DNA of 64,000 nt from Streptomyces sp. NBC_00457 (GTDB lineage: Bacteria; Actinomycetota; Actinomycetes; Streptomycetales; Streptomycetaceae): contig NZ_CP107905.1 of assembly GCF_036014015.1 (NCBI RefSeq), positions 5,394,001 through 5,458,000 on the forward strand, read 5' to 3'. Both the position numbers and the translations under genes were made by a program. This document shows positions 51,416 through 60,933 of this stretch, one piece after another. A model generated the notes under the pieces. It was not told the DNA's origin, did no database searches, and saw only the letters and a program-made list of their open reading frames with translations. Each line of letters begins with the position of its first letter. Within the stretch, counting starts at the first letter, position 1.

Positions 51416-54091
51416 ATGGCCGGACTCCTCGGTCGCATGCGCCGGGCGCTAAGCATCCGTACCGTCGCCCGGCAGGTCTTCATCCTGCAGGCGGCGATCG
51501 TCGTGCTGCTCGTGGTCGCCGCCGTGATCGCCGTGGTGCTGCAGGTGCGCGGCGACAGCGAGCGCGAGGCCCGCAACCGTTCCCTCGCCGTGGCCGAGAC
51601 GTTCGCGAACGCGCCGGGCGTCGTGGCGGCCCTGGAGTCGCCGGACCCGTCCGCGGTGCTCCAGCCGCGCGCGGAGGCGGCGCGCAAGGCGTCCGACGTG
51701 GACTTCATCGTGGTGATGACCCCGCAGGGCATCCGCTACACCCACCCCAACCCCGCCCAGATCGGCAAGCACTACATCGGCCACATCGCCCCGGCCGCGG
51801 CGGGCGGAGTCGTACGGGAGACCTTCACCGGCACGCTGGGCCCCTCCGTGCGTGCCGTCGTGCCCGTGGAGGACGCGGACGGCAAGGTCATCGGCCTGGT
51901 CGCCGCCGGCGTGACGCTGGCCAGCGTGGGCGGGGTGGTCGATCACCAGCTGCCCGTGCTGTTCGCCTCGGCCGGGGTCGCCCTCGCCGTCGCCACCGGC
52001 GGGACCGCCCTGGTCAGCAGGCGGCTGCGGCACCAGACGCGCGGGCTGGGGCCCACCGAGATGACCCGGATGTACGAGCATCACGACGCGGTCCTGCACT
52101 CCGTACGGGAAGGCGTGCTGATCATGGACGGGGACGGGCGGCTGGCGCTGGCCAACGACGAGGCGCGGCGGCTGCTCGGGCTGGGTCCGTACGCGGAGGG
52201 CCGGCTCATCCAGGACCTGGGCATCGACCGCGACCTGGCCCGGCTGCTGGCGTCCGGCCGGGACGCCACCGACGAGGTGCAGCTGTCGCGGGGCCGGCTG
52301 CTGGCGGTCAGCCGGCGGTCCACCGCGTGGGACGGCGGGCCGCCCGGCAGCGTCGCCACCCTGCGCGACACCACCGAGCTGCAGGCCCTCACCGGCCGGG
52401 CGGAGGTGGCTCAGCAGCGGCTGCGGCTGCTGTACGACGCCGGGCTGGAGATCGGCACCAGCCTCGACGTGACCCGCACCTCGCAGGAGCTGGCGGACTT
52501 CGCGGTCCCCCGGTTCGCCGACTACGTCACCGTCGACGTGGCAGATCCCGTGCTGCGGGGCGGGGAGCCGAAGGCGGGCATCACCGACATGCGCCGCGTC
52601 GCGTTCCAGGGCGTGAAGGAGGGCAGCCCGCTCTACGCGCCCGGCAAGCTGATCCACTTCGCGGCGACCACCCCGCAGGCCGCCGGGTTCCTCGCCGGTG
52701 AGCCGGTGCTCGAGGAGGATCTGACCACGCTCTCCGGCTGGCAGGTGCAGGAGCCCGAACGGGCCCGGAACATCGTCGCGTTCGGCATCCACTCGATGCT
52801 TGCGGTACCGCTGCGCGCCCGCGGCGTCATCATGGGCGTGGCCACCTTCTGGCGTGGCGACCAGCAGGAACCCTTCGAGCGGGACGACATCTCCCTCGCC
52901 GAGGAACTCGTCGCCCGCGCCGCCGTCAGCATCGACAACGCCCGCCGCTACACCCGCGAGCACGACATGGCCGTCACCCTGCAGCGCAGCCTGCTGCCGC
53001 GGGCCCTGCCCGACCAGAGCGCCCTGGACGTGGCCTACCGCTATCTGCCCGCGCAGGCCGCGCAGGGCGGCGTCGGCGGCGACTGGTTCGACGTCATCCC
53101 ACTGCCGGGCGCGCGGGTGGCGCTGGTCGTGGGCGACGTGGTGGGGCACGGCCTGCATGCGGCGGCCACGATGGGCCGGCTGCGGACCGCCGTCCACAAC
53201 TTCTCGACCCTGGACCTCCCGCCCGACGAACTCCTGTGGCACATGGACGAGTTGGTGGCACGCATCGACCAGGACGAGGAAGGGGACGAGGGCGGCGGCG
53301 AGGACGAGAACGCGCCGGTCACCGGGGCGACCTGCCTGTACGCCGTCTACGACCCCGCGTCCGGCGTCTGCACCCTCTCCCGCGCGGGCCATCTCGAACC
53401 GGTGCTCGTCCGTCCGGACGGCGAGGCGGAGTTCGTCACCGTCCCCGGCGGCCCTCCGCTGGGTCTGGGCGGCGGGCTCCCCTTCGAGGTGACGATGGTG
53501 CAACTGCCGGAAGGCAGCGGCCTCGTGCTCTACACCGACGGCCTGGTGGAGGACCAGCGCCGTGACATCGACGAGGGCCTGGAACTGCTCCGCCGCGCCC
53601 TCACCGGCCCCGGCCGCACCCCGGAGGAGACCTGCGACGCCACCCTCGACGCCCTGCGGCCCGACCGGCAGCGCGACGACATCGCCCTGGTCGTCGCCCG
53701 CACCCACAGACTCGCCGCCGACCGCACCGCGTCCTGGGACGTACCGCCCGACCCCGCAGCGGTCGGCCGCGTCCGGGCGGCGGCCACCCGGACCCTCCAG
53801 TCCTGGGGCCTGTCCGACGAGGCCTTCACCACCGAACTGATCCTCAGCGAACTCGTCACCAACGCCCTCCGCCACGCCACCGCCCCCATCCACGTCCGCC
53901 TCATCCGCGACCGCACCCTGATCTGCGAGGTCTCCGACGCCAGCAGCACGGCCCCGCACCTGCGACGCGCGGCCACGACGGACGAGGGCGGACGGGGGCT
54001 GTTCCTGGTGGCCCAGGTCGCGGAGCGGTGGGGGACGCGGTATTCGGGGGGCGGGAAGGTGATCTGGACGGAGCAGCCGCTGGAGCATTGA
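51416..54091 (+). CDS. Transmembrane sensor SpoIIE phosphatase with PAS, GAF and HATPase
   Basis: 891 aa. Order: membrane helix (about 18-43), extracellular CitA/DcuS-type sensor (about 45-165, with FIVVMTPQGIRYTHPNPAQIG), second helix (about 175-195), PAS (about 215-330), GAF (about 335-515), PP2C/SpoIIE (about 530-755: GGDWFDVIPL, LVVGDVVGHG, LYTDGLVEDQ, RDDIALVV), HATPase (about 775-890: LILSELVTNALRHA, DEGGRGLFLVAQVAERWG). It thus reads an external small molecule (perhaps a carboxylate) and sets an anti-sigma/anti-anti-sigma switch. The N-terminal part resembles a sensor kinase in which the kinase was replaced by a phosphatase. Confidence 0.93.
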   Translation: MAGLLGRMRRALSIRTVARQVFILQAAIVVLLVVAAVIAVVLQVRGDSEREARNRSLAVAETFANAPGVVAALESPDPSAVLQPRAEAARKASDVDFIVVMTPQGIRYTHPNPAQIGKHYIGHIAPAAAGGVVRETFTGTLGPSVRAVVPVEDADGKVIGLVAAGVTLASVGGVVDHQLPVLFASAGVALAVATGGTALVSRRLRHQTRGLGPTEMTRMYEHHDAVLHSVREGVLIMDGDGRLALANDEARRLLGLGPYAEGRLIQDLGIDRDLARLLASGRDATDEVQLSRGRLLAVSRRSTAWDGGPPGSVATLRDTTELQALTGRAEVAQQRLRLLYDAGLEIGTSLDVTRTSQELADFAVPRFADYVTVDVADPVLRGGEPKAGITDMRRVAFQGVKEGSPLYAPGKLIHFAATTPQAAGFLAGEPVLEEDLTTLSGWQVQEPERARNIVAFGIHSMLAVPLRARGVIMGVATFWRGDQQEPFERDDISLAEELVARAAVSIDNARRYTREHDMAVTLQRSLLPRALPDQSALDVAYRYLPAQAAQGGVGGDWFDVIPLPGARVALVVGDVVGHGLHAAATMGRLRTAVHNFSTLDLPPDELLWHMDELVARIDQDEEGDEGGGEDENAPVTGATCLYAVYDPASGVCTLSRAGHLEPVLVRPDGEAEFVTVPGGPPLGLGGGLPFEVTMVQLPEGSGLVLYTDGLVEDQRRDIDEGLELLRRALTGPGRTPEETCDATLDALRPDRQRDDIALVVARTHRLAADRTASWDVPPDPAAVGRVRAAATRTLQSWGLSDEAFTTELILSELVTNALRHATAPIHVRLIRDRTLICEVSDASSTAPHLRRAATTDEGGRGLFLVAQVAERWGTRYSGGGKVIWTEQPLEH

Positions 54092-54146
54092 CGACACCGC
54101 GCTGACCGACCTCGACCCCGCACCCAGAACGGCCACCGTTGAACGG

Positions 54147-54186
54147 CGAAGGGGCCCGCCGCGTTCGATCGCGGCAGGCCCCTTCG
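54147..54186. terminator. Bidirectional hairpin terminator
   Basis: Arms CGAAGGGGCC...GCCGCG and CGCGGC.GGCCCCTTCG with a small bulge and 6-base loop lie between the convergent SpoIIE and carboxypeptidase genes. Confidence 0.85.
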
Positions 54187-54197
54187 GTGAGTCGGCG

Positions 54198-55097
54198 TCA
54201 GCTGATGCGTGCGTAGCCGTAGTTGATGAGCTTCTTCACGTCCGTCGTGCGGTTGGCCTCCGAGGAGGCGGTGAGGACGGCGCCGACGACCGTCTCGCCG
54301 TTCTTCGTCGCGCTGAAGACGAGGCAGTACTTGGCCTCGGTGCCGGAGCCGGTCTTGATGCCGAGCGTGCCGTTCCAGCCGAGCAGGGTGTTCGTGTTCT
54401 TCCAGGCTGCCATCGTGCGGGTGGAGCCGGTCTTGGTGATGGTCTTCGCCGTGTACGACTTGGACTTCACGACGCCCCGGAACATGGACGTCTTCATCGC
54501 ACTGCGGGCGAGCTTCGTCAGGTCCTTCGGCGTCGAGTAGTTCGAGCCGCGGCTTATGCCGTCGAACGAGTCGAAGTGCGTGTTCGCCATGCCCAGGGTC
54601 CTGGCCATGGTGTTCATCTTGCCGATGAAGTTCTTGGTGCGGGCCGAGACCGTCGAGCCGGAACCGAACTTGTCGGCGAGCGCCATCGCGGCGTCGCAGC
54701 CGGACGGCAGCATCATCCCGAACAGCAGCTGACGGACCGTGACCTTGTCACCGACGATCAACCGGGCCGACGAGGCGCCGTTGGCGACGATGTAGTCGCT
54801 GTACGCCTTCTTGATCGTGACCTTGGCGTTCAGGTCCAGATTCGACTGCGAGAGCACGACCTTCGCGGTCATGATCTTCGTGGTCGAGGCGGTGAGCCGC
54901 TTGGTGTCAGGCGACTTGGAGAAGAGCGTCGCGCCGGTGGCACCGTTCATCAGGAATCCGCCCTTGGCGGTGATGGTGGGCGCCGTCACGGCCTGCGCCG
55001 GTGCCGCGGTGAGGGCTCCGGTGGCCAGCATCGCACCTGTCGTGACGACGACGGCGGCGGCTCTGCGGACACGGATGCCCTTGGTGGCAGTTATCAA
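54198..55097 (-). CDS. dacA: D-alanyl-D-alanine carboxypeptidase (DacA-like)
   Basis: 299 aa from TTG 55097. This start gives a proper signal peptide (RRAAAVVVTTGAMLATGALTAAPAQA); in-frame starts further upstream add an untypical tail and are less likely. Penicillin-binding motifs are visible: STTK (S-x-x-K, in RLTASTTKIMTA), SGC (in MLPSGCDAAMALAD, replacing the usual S-x-N) and KTG (LGIKTGSGTEA). It trims the pentapeptide stem in the cell wall and may be penicillin-sensitive. A 13-bp palindrome (CAGTTATCAACTG, 55088-55100) covers the start codon. Confidence 0.88.
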   Translation of the reverse strand: MITATKGIRVRRAAAVVVTTGAMLATGALTAAPAQAVTAPTITAKGGFLMNGATGATLFSKSPDTKRLTASTTKIMTAKVVLSQSNLDLNAKVTIKKAYSDYIVANGASSARLIVGDKVTVRQLLFGMMLPSGCDAAMALADKFGSGSTVSARTKNFIGKMNTMARTLGMANTHFDSFDGISRGSNYSTPKDLTKLARSAMKTSMFRGVVKSKSYTAKTITKTGSTRTMAAWKNTNTLLGWNGTLGIKTGSGTEAKYCLVFSATKNGETVVGAVLTASSEANRTTDVKKLINYGYARIS

Positions 55098-55283
55098 CTG
55101 ATATACCCCGAATACGTCGAATGCCCCTGAGATGCGGCCGAGTTGAATGGCGAAACAGGCAGGCCGCATACGTGGGACATGTAACCAGCACAGATGGTTG
55201 CGCGGTGCGTGGGGCGGATTTCGGCGCGTCCGCATGCTGGAACGATCAGCCTCATGCGTACGTGTTGTATCTAAGCTGTGGGC

Positions 55284-55946
55284 ATGCCCTCAGCCCCGCC
55301 CGCACCCGTCAAGCAACCGCCTGCCGCCGACCGCGTCTACGCCCACGTCAAGCAGGGCGTCCTGGAACGGCGTTACGAGGGCGGCATCCTCCTCACCGAG
55401 GGCGAACTCGCCGAGGCTGTAGGGGTTTCCCGCACTCCGGTGCGCGAGGCGCTGCTCCGCCTGGAGGTCGAGGGGCTGATCAAGCTCTATCCGAAGAAGG
55501 GCGCGCTGGTCCTGCCCGTCTCCGCGCAGGAGATCGCGGACGTGGTGGAGACCCGGCTGCTGGTCGAGGAGCACGCCGCGCGGAAGGCCGTACCCGCCAG
55601 TCCGCGGTTGATCACCCGGCTGGAGGAACTGCTCGCCGAGCAGAAGGCGCACGCCGCCGCCGGCGACCTCGCCGCGGCGGCCGTCACCGACCGCTGCTTC
55701 CACGCCGAGATCGTCCGCAGCGGCGGCAACGCGATCCTCTCCCGGCTCTACGACCAACTCCGCGACCGGCAACTGCGCATGGGCGTCGCCGTGATGCACT
55801 CCCACCCCGACCGGATCGCCAAGACCCTCGCCGAGCACGAGGAGATCCTTCAGGCGCTGCGCTCCGGGGACGCGCAGGCGGCCGTCGATGTCGTCCACCG
55901 GCACGTCGGCTGGTTCTCGCACCTCGCGCGGGGTGAGGTCCGATGA
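55284..55946 (+). CDS. GntR family regulator with FCD domain
   Basis: 220 aa from ATG 55284 (GTG 55278 is possible). A GntR wHTH (about 18-80: GGILLTEGELAEAVGVSRTPVREALLRLEVEGLIK) is joined to an FCD ligand domain (about 90-215) with the metal-type residues in RLLVEEHAARK, DRCFHAEIVRSGGN and EHEEILQAL ... HRHVGWF. FCD domains bind small carboxylates. Its stop overlaps the start of the MFS gene by 4 bp (ATGA), so the transporter is the expected target. Confidence 0.92.
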   Translation: MPSAPPAPVKQPPAADRVYAHVKQGVLERRYEGGILLTEGELAEAVGVSRTPVREALLRLEVEGLIKLYPKKGALVLPVSAQEIADVVETRLLVEEHAARKAVPASPRLITRLEELLAEQKAHAAAGDLAAAAVTDRCFHAEIVRSGGNAILSRLYDQLRDRQLRMGVAVMHSHPDRIAKTLAEHEEILQALRSGDAQAAVDVVHRHVGWFSHLARGEVR

Positions 55947-57238
55947 GCGCCGTCGCCCTCCCCGGCGACCCGCCCGGCGGCCGCAAGGCCATCGCCGTCT
56001 GGGGCATCGGCGTCTCCGTCTACTTCGTCGCCGTGATCTTCCGTACGTCGCTGGGGGTCGCCGGCCTCGACGCGGTCGAGCGGTTCGACGTGGGCGCCTC
56101 CGCACTGTCCACCTTCTCGATCCTCCAGCTGCTCGTGTACGCGGGCATGCAGATACCCGTGGGCCTGCTGGTCGACCGGCTCGGCACGAAGAAGGTGCTG
56201 ACGATCGGCGTGGTTCTGTTCACGGCGGGGCAACTCGGGTTCGCGTTCTCACCGTCGTACGGCATGGCCCTCGCCTCCCGTGCGCTGCTCGGCTGCGGTG
56301 ACGCGATGACGTTCATCAGCGTGCTGCGGCTCGGCAGCCGCTGGTTCCCGGCCCGGCGCGGGCCGATGGTGGCGCAGCTCGCCGGGCTGGCCGGCATGGC
56401 GGGCAACCTCGTCTCGACGCTGGTGCTCGCGCGGCTGCTGCACGGCGTGGGCTGGACCACGGCCTTCGCGGGGAGCGCGTTCGCGGGCGTGGTGGTGCTG
56501 GTGCTGCTCCTGCTGTTCCTGAAGGACCACCCCGAGGGGCACGAGCCCGAGCCCTTCCCGCATCAGGGCGCGGCCTACGTCCGCCGGCAGATCGCCGCCT
56601 CGTGGCGGGAGCCGGGGACACGGCTGGGGCTGTGGGTGCACTTCACCACCCAGTTCCCGGCGATGGTCTTCCTGCTGCTGTGGGGGCTGCCGTTCCTGGT
56701 CGAGGCGCAGGGGCTGTCGCGGGCGACCGCCGGGGAACTGCTGACGCTCGTCGTGCTGTCGAACATGCTGGTGGGTCTGGTGTACGGCCAGGTCGTCGCC
56801 CGGCATCACGCGGCGCGGCTTCCGCTCGCGCTGGGGACCGTCGGGGCGACGGCGCTGATGTGGGCGGCCGTGCTGGCGTATCCCGGGGAGCACGCGCCGA
56901 TGTGGCTGCTGGTGATGCTGTGCGCGGTACTCGGAGCGTGCGGTCCCGCCTCGATGCTCGGGTTCGACTTCGCCCGGCCGGCGAATCCGCCCGAGCGGCA
57001 GGGCACGGCGTCCGGGATCACCAACATGGGCGGCTTCGTCGCCTCGATGACCACGCTGTTCGCGGTCGGGGTGCTGCTGGATGCGACCGGGGACGACTAC
57101 ACGGTGGCGTTCTCGTCGGTGTTCGTGCTCCAGGCGCTGGGCGTGAGCCAGATTCTGCGGTTGCGGAAGCGGGCGGCTCGGCGGGAGCGGGAGCGGCTGG
57201 TGGCGAGCCGGGTGGCGACGGTGCATGTGCCGGCGTGA
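55943..57238 (+). CDS. MFS transporter
   Basis: 431 aa. About twelve hydrophobic segments, with the loop-2/3 signature GLLVDRLGTKKVLTIGVV, and a second half beginning near GLWVHFTTQFPAMVFLLLWGLPF. It is coupled by ATGA to the GntR-FCD regulator, which suggests uptake of an organic acid or aromatic compound, or a drug-type efflux pump. The C-terminus is basic and cytoplasmic. It has no partner enzyme gene nearby. Confidence 0.9.
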   Translation: MSAVALPGDPPGGRKAIAVWGIGVSVYFVAVIFRTSLGVAGLDAVERFDVGASALSTFSILQLLVYAGMQIPVGLLVDRLGTKKVLTIGVVLFTAGQLGFAFSPSYGMALASRALLGCGDAMTFISVLRLGSRWFPARRGPMVAQLAGLAGMAGNLVSTLVLARLLHGVGWTTAFAGSAFAGVVVLVLLLLFLKDHPEGHEPEPFPHQGAAYVRRQIAASWREPGTRLGLWVHFTTQFPAMVFLLLWGLPFLVEAQGLSRATAGELLTLVVLSNMLVGLVYGQVVARHHAARLPLALGTVGATALMWAAVLAYPGEHAPMWLLVMLCAVLGACGPASMLGFDFARPANPPERQGTASGITNMGGFVASMTTLFAVGVLLDATGDDYTVAFSSVFVLQALGVSQILRLRKRAARRERERLVASRVATVHVPA

Positions 57239-57387
57239 CGGTTCACCGCAGCTGACCTTTGCGGCTGAGGTGTTGCTCTGTCATAGGGGTGTGACAACGG
57301 TGTCGTGAGGCGGGGACGGGCGTGACCTGAGGGGCTGTCGGGCCCTCATAGTCATCGAACGAACTCCGCGCCTCCGAAGGGAATTCC

Positions 57388-58176
57388 GTGATGAACCGCC
57401 ACCTGCGCCAGGCCGTCCTCGTCACCGCCGCGCTCGCCGCCGGGCTCGCGATGACCGCTTGTCAGAACGGCTCCGGTAGCGACGGTTCCTCGAGCACCGG
57501 CAGCTCCCAGCACAAGTCCTCGTCCAAGAAGACCGGGACATCCAAGGACTCCGACACCTCCAAGGACTCGACGTCGACCGGCGCGTCCGCGCAGAACGCG
57601 GCGGGCTCCTCCCAGCAGGGGGTGAGCGGCACGTTCGCCGGCGGCACCGTCAGCTACCTCGCCCCGGGCAAGTACACCGTCCACGTGGCCGGAAAGACCG
57701 ACCAGGCGTTCTTCGTCGCCGACGACACCGCGGTGCACGGCGCGGGCGCGATCTGCGGGAGCCCGGGGTCCGAGGCCGGCCCGAGCTGCACGCTCGACCA
57801 GCTGGAGACGGCCACCAAGAAGGCGGCCGTCACCGCGGACGTGACACTCAAGGACGGCATCGCCACCGTCGTACGCGAGCGCCACGACGTCGAGAACGGC
57901 ACCGGCACGACGGGCGTCAACGGCACCTGGTTCGGCAACGTCGCCTACCTCGCACCGGGCAAGTTCACCGTCTCCGACATGAAGGGCGTCGAGCAGGCGT
58001 TCTTCGTCTCCGACAGCACGCGGGTGTACGGCGCCGGCACCATCTGCGGCACCCCCCAGTCCGAGGAGACGCCGCAGTGCACCCTGACCCAGCTGGAGAG
58101 CGCCGCCAAGAAGGGCGTCTCCGCCGAGGTCGAGATAAAGGACGGCATCGCCACGACGGTCACGGAAGACCGCTGA
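57388..58176 (+). CDS. Lipoprotein with two tandem copies of an unknown domain
   Basis: 262 aa (Met2 at 57391 is possible). Lipobox LAMTAC gives lipidated Cys25. A Ser/Lys/Thr-rich linker (about 27-78) is followed by two homologous blocks of about 85 aa: VSYLAPGKYTVHV ... QAFFVADDTAVHGAGAICGSP ... CTLDQLE ... LKDGIATVV, and VAYLAPGKFTVSD ... QAFFVSDSTRVYGAGTICGTP ... CTLTQLE ... IKDGIATTV. Each block has two Cys at matching positions, so one disulfide per block is likely. No known family is recognised. Confidence 0.85.
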   Translation: MMNRHLRQAVLVTAALAAGLAMTACQNGSGSDGSSSTGSSQHKSSSKKTGTSKDSDTSKDSTSTGASAQNAAGSSQQGVSGTFAGGTVSYLAPGKYTVHVAGKTDQAFFVADDTAVHGAGAICGSPGSEAGPSCTLDQLETATKKAAVTADVTLKDGIATVVRERHDVENGTGTTGVNGTWFGNVAYLAPGKFTVSDMKGVEQAFFVSDSTRVYGAGTICGTPQSEETPQCTLTQLESAAKKGVSAEVEIKDGIATTVTEDR

Positions 58177-58195
58177 GCCGACGGACCCGACGCGT

Positions 58196-58213
58196 GGCCG
58201 GCCTTCGCCGGCC
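58196..58213. terminator. Short GC hairpin terminator
   Basis: GGCCGGC and GCCGGCC with a 4-base CTTC loop, between the convergent lipoprotein and mycothiol-type genes. Confidence 0.65.
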
Positions 58214-58230
58214 GGCCCCGGTCTCCCCGG

Positions 58231-59055
58231 CTACGGCGTCACCGTGAAGTTCCGCAGAATCGCCGCCGTCAGATCCACATCGCCCTCGGCCTTGATCCGG
58301 TCGGCGACCGACTCCGGCGTCACGCGCCCGAAGGCCAGACGGATGTAGGTCTCCCAGTCGAGGGTGAGGGTGGCGGCGGGGCCGAGGGCAGGCGCCGTTT
58401 CGAGGGTGCCGCGGCCCTGGATGTCGACGCGGATGGTGCGCAGGAACTCGATGGGGCCGTGGACGTCGAAGACGACCGCCGAGCTGCGAGGCGCGTTCGC
58501 CTTGTTCGCGACGATGTCGGGGAGGGCGTCGAGAAGGACGTCACGGGCCACATGCGCGCCGGGCGAGTCGAGGTTTCCGGGGCGGCCGAGGGCGACACGG
58601 AGATCCTGTTCGTGGGCCCAGACGTCGAACGCGTGATGGCGCATGGACTCTTCGAGCGTGATCTCGCTGCCGAGCGGACCGCGCACCTTCGTCCCCGGAT
58701 CGCGGGACTCGTTCCGCAGCTGGCGGTTGCGCCGGATGGTGACCAGCTCCAGCTCGGAGGTCATCTCGGGCCCCGTGTGGTGGCGGCGTACGTCGACCTG
58801 CATCTCCATGTAGCGCTGGTGGTCGTTCGTGACATGGAAGAGGTCGCGCGGGAGCGTGTGGATGGGGCGCGGGTCGCCGAGCATCTCGCAGTCCAGGCCG
58901 ATGACATGGGAGACGACGTCACGGACCGACCAGCCGGGGCACGGTGTCCGCCGGTTCCACTCGCCCTCCACAAGGGGCTGCACCAGCTCGGATATCGCTT
59001 CGATGGAGTGGGTCCAGGCGTCGGCGTAGGGCTGGAGAGTGGGATGCAGACTCAC
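58231..59055 (-). CDS. Maleylpyruvate isomerase-like mycothiol-dependent family protein
   Basis: 274 aa. The N-terminal DinB-like four-helix domain matches the MDMPI pattern: EAISELVQPLVEGEWNRRTPCPGWSVRDVVSHVIGLDCEMLGD, with metal-binding His in the helix pairs and a second His cluster near MRHHAFDVWAHEQDLR. The C-terminal domain (about 180-270) has an SCP2-like end (DVDLTAAILRNFTVTP). Such proteins use mycothiol as cofactor in detoxification or aromatic catabolism. Substrate unknown. Confidence 0.85.
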   Translation of the reverse strand: MSLHPTLQPYADAWTHSIEAISELVQPLVEGEWNRRTPCPGWSVRDVVSHVIGLDCEMLGDPRPIHTLPRDLFHVTNDHQRYMEMQVDVRRHHTGPEMTSELELVTIRRNRQLRNESRDPGTKVRGPLGSEITLEESMRHHAFDVWAHEQDLRVALGRPGNLDSPGAHVARDVLLDALPDIVANKANAPRSSAVVFDVHGPIEFLRTIRVDIQGRGTLETAPALGPAATLTLDWETYIRLAFGRVTPESVADRIKAEGDVDLTAAILRNFTVTP

Positions 59056-59235
59056 GGAACGGGACCCCTCGGCGGTCGGTACAGGCTTGGTTGTGGCGGC
59101 GTTGCCAGTGGGAGGTGGCTGCTGTCGGCGGGTGTCTTGGAACGCTAAGTTACGCTGCTGTGAGGCACCCCGGCAGTGCTTTCGTGTGACGATCGTAGGC
59201 CGTGTGTACGGCTCGAATGCCAGGACGGTGGTAGC

Positions 59236-60030
59236 GTGCGCGCCTCATTGCTCCAGATCGCGGTGAACGAGGGCGAATCGATCGAATCGCGCCGACGGCG
59301 CATCGCTTCTCTGGTACGGGAGCAGGCGGGCGCGGATCTCGTCGTACTGCCGGAGCTGTGGACGACGGGGGCCTTCGCGTACGAGGAGTTCGGCACCGAG
59401 GCCGAGCCGCTCGAAGGGCCGACGTACGAGGTGATGGCGAAGGCCGCGAGCGACGCCGGCGTGTGGCTGCACGCGGGCTCGATTCCGGAACGGGACCCTG
59501 ACGGGCCGCTCTACAACACGTCTCTCGTCTTCTCTCCCTCCGGTGACCTCGCCGCCGCCTACCGCAAGATCCACCGCTTCGGTTTCGACAAGGGCGAGGC
59601 GGTGCTGATGGGCGCGGGCGAGGAACTGGTGACGGTTCGCCTGCCGGAGACGACCATCGGCGTGGGCACCTGCTACGACCTCCGTTTCCCCGAACTCTTC
59701 CGCTCTCTCGTCGACGCCGGTGCCGAGACCTTCGTCGTCCCGGCGGGCTGGCCGGAGCGGCGCCGGGCGCACTGGACGCTGCTGGCTCAGGCGCGGGCGG
59801 TGGAGAACCAGGCGTTCGTGCTCGCCTGTGGAACGGCCGGGACCCATGCCGGGGTTCCACAGGCCGGTCACTCGATCGTGGTCGATCCGTGGGGGGAGGT
59901 CCTCGCGGAGGCGGGTGCCGGGGAGGAGGTCCTCGCGGTGGAGTTCGATCCCGGGAAGGTGGGCGTGACCCGCGAACAGTTCCCGGCATTGAAGGATCGC
60001 GTACTGGGGCTGGAGCCGCCGCGTAGGTGA
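59236..60030 (+). CDS. Carbon-nitrogen hydrolase (nitrilase superfamily)
   Basis: 264 aa from GTG 59236 (in-frame starts upstream have no ribosome site). The catalytic triad is visible: Glu in VVLPELWTTGAF, Lys in YRKIHRFGFDKGE and Cys in VGTCYDLRFPELF; a second Glu is in the GWPERRRAHW region. The length fits omega-amidase/Nit2 or aliphatic amidase-like members. It hydrolyses an amide or nitrile in the cytoplasm. The gene stands alone. Confidence 0.92.
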   Translation: MRASLLQIAVNEGESIESRRRRIASLVREQAGADLVVLPELWTTGAFAYEEFGTEAEPLEGPTYEVMAKAASDAGVWLHAGSIPERDPDGPLYNTSLVFSPSGDLAAAYRKIHRFGFDKGEAVLMGAGEELVTVRLPETTIGVGTCYDLRFPELFRSLVDAGAETFVVPAGWPERRRAHWTLLAQARAVENQAFVLACGTAGTHAGVPQAGHSIVVDPWGEVLAEAGAGEEVLAVEFDPGKVGVTREQFPALKDRVLGLEPPRR

Positions 60031-60160
60031 CCCGTAGTACATCTACCAACAAGGCTGCACAGCGGAATTGGCGATCTTTCCCTCGCAATCGTGAACATCC
60101 TTGCGCGGGTTGGCATATTCGATTTCCTCCGTCCTAGATTCCGCGACGGAGGTGGTTCAC

Positions 60161-60922
60161 ATGATCGAACCCAGCAAGCACGAACCCGACCCAGTGCCAC
60201 GGCACGAAGCGATCAACATCAGCGACTTCGTGTACGCGGCCACGGGAGCCCGGGTACGCCGACTGACCATGCCGGACGGGGCGCATTGGTTTCCGGCGGT
60301 GGATGTGTGCAAGGAGTTGGGGCTCACCAACCCAAAGAAGGCACTCGCCGACCATGTTCCCGCGGAGCACCGAGAAAACCTCGAGACCGTCAGTGGAGCT
60401 TACGGTCTGAGCATTCCCGCAGGTAGAGAGTGGCGCCGAGACCTGAATCTCATCGACTCCCGAGGGTTGGCCCTTCTCATCATCAACTGCACCAAGCCCG
60501 CCAGTGCCCCCTTCAAGCAGTGGGTCGCCGAGGTGATCGAGACCGTTCAACGCGAGGGTTCCTACTCCCTTGACGAGACCGAGGTGCAGTGTGCCGGTCC
60601 GGGTGCTCAGATCGCGTACGCGATGCCGGAGCAGGTCGCGGGAGCCATCACCCGGCTTGCGGCGCACAGCCTTCAGGTGGACGAGGGGATTGCGGTCGCC
60701 CAACGCGAATCGCTCGCAGTGCAGAGAGAGATGCTGGAGGTTCAGCGGGCGACGCTCACCGCGCAACAGGCCATCGCCCAAGTCATGGAACGCATTGCGG
60801 ACCGACTCGACGGCCTGACCCTCGACCGCCCAGTACCCACTGCGAGCCTTTCCGCGCAGCCGACCATCGAAGCCGTACTGGCCGACTGGCGGCAGCGGCT
60901 GTTCGGGACGCTGGACGTCTGA
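60161..60922 (+). CDS. Bro-N antirepressor-like protein
   Basis: 253 aa from ATG 60161, with GGAGGTGG just before it. The N-terminal Bro-N domain (about 15-120) reads VRRLTMPDGAHWFPAVDVCKELGLTNPKKALADHV ... LNLIDSRGLALLIINCTKPASAPFKQWVAEVI. The C-terminal half has a coiled-coil-like heptad segment (VAQRESLAVQREMLEVQRATLTAQQAIAQVMERI). Bro-N proteins are phage antirepressors or host regulators. In streptomycetes they also stand alone, as here, with no phage genes around. A small gene follows. Confidence 0.85.
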   Translation: MIEPSKHEPDPVPRHEAINISDFVYAATGARVRRLTMPDGAHWFPAVDVCKELGLTNPKKALADHVPAEHRENLETVSGAYGLSIPAGREWRRDLNLIDSRGLALLIINCTKPASAPFKQWVAEVIETVQREGSYSLDETEVQCAGPGAQIAYAMPEQVAGAITRLAAHSLQVDEGIAVAQRESLAVQREMLEVQRATLTAQQAIAQVMERIADRLDGLTLDRPVPTASLSAQPTIEAVLADWRQRLFGTLDV

Positions 60923-60933
60923 GCGGTGCGGTG

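Noticed and set aside
57241..57261. Second PHO box before the two-repeat lipoprotein gene (GTTCACC-4-CTGACC)
   Set aside because: Only one unit matches well and it is about 130 bp from the start, so it was not called.
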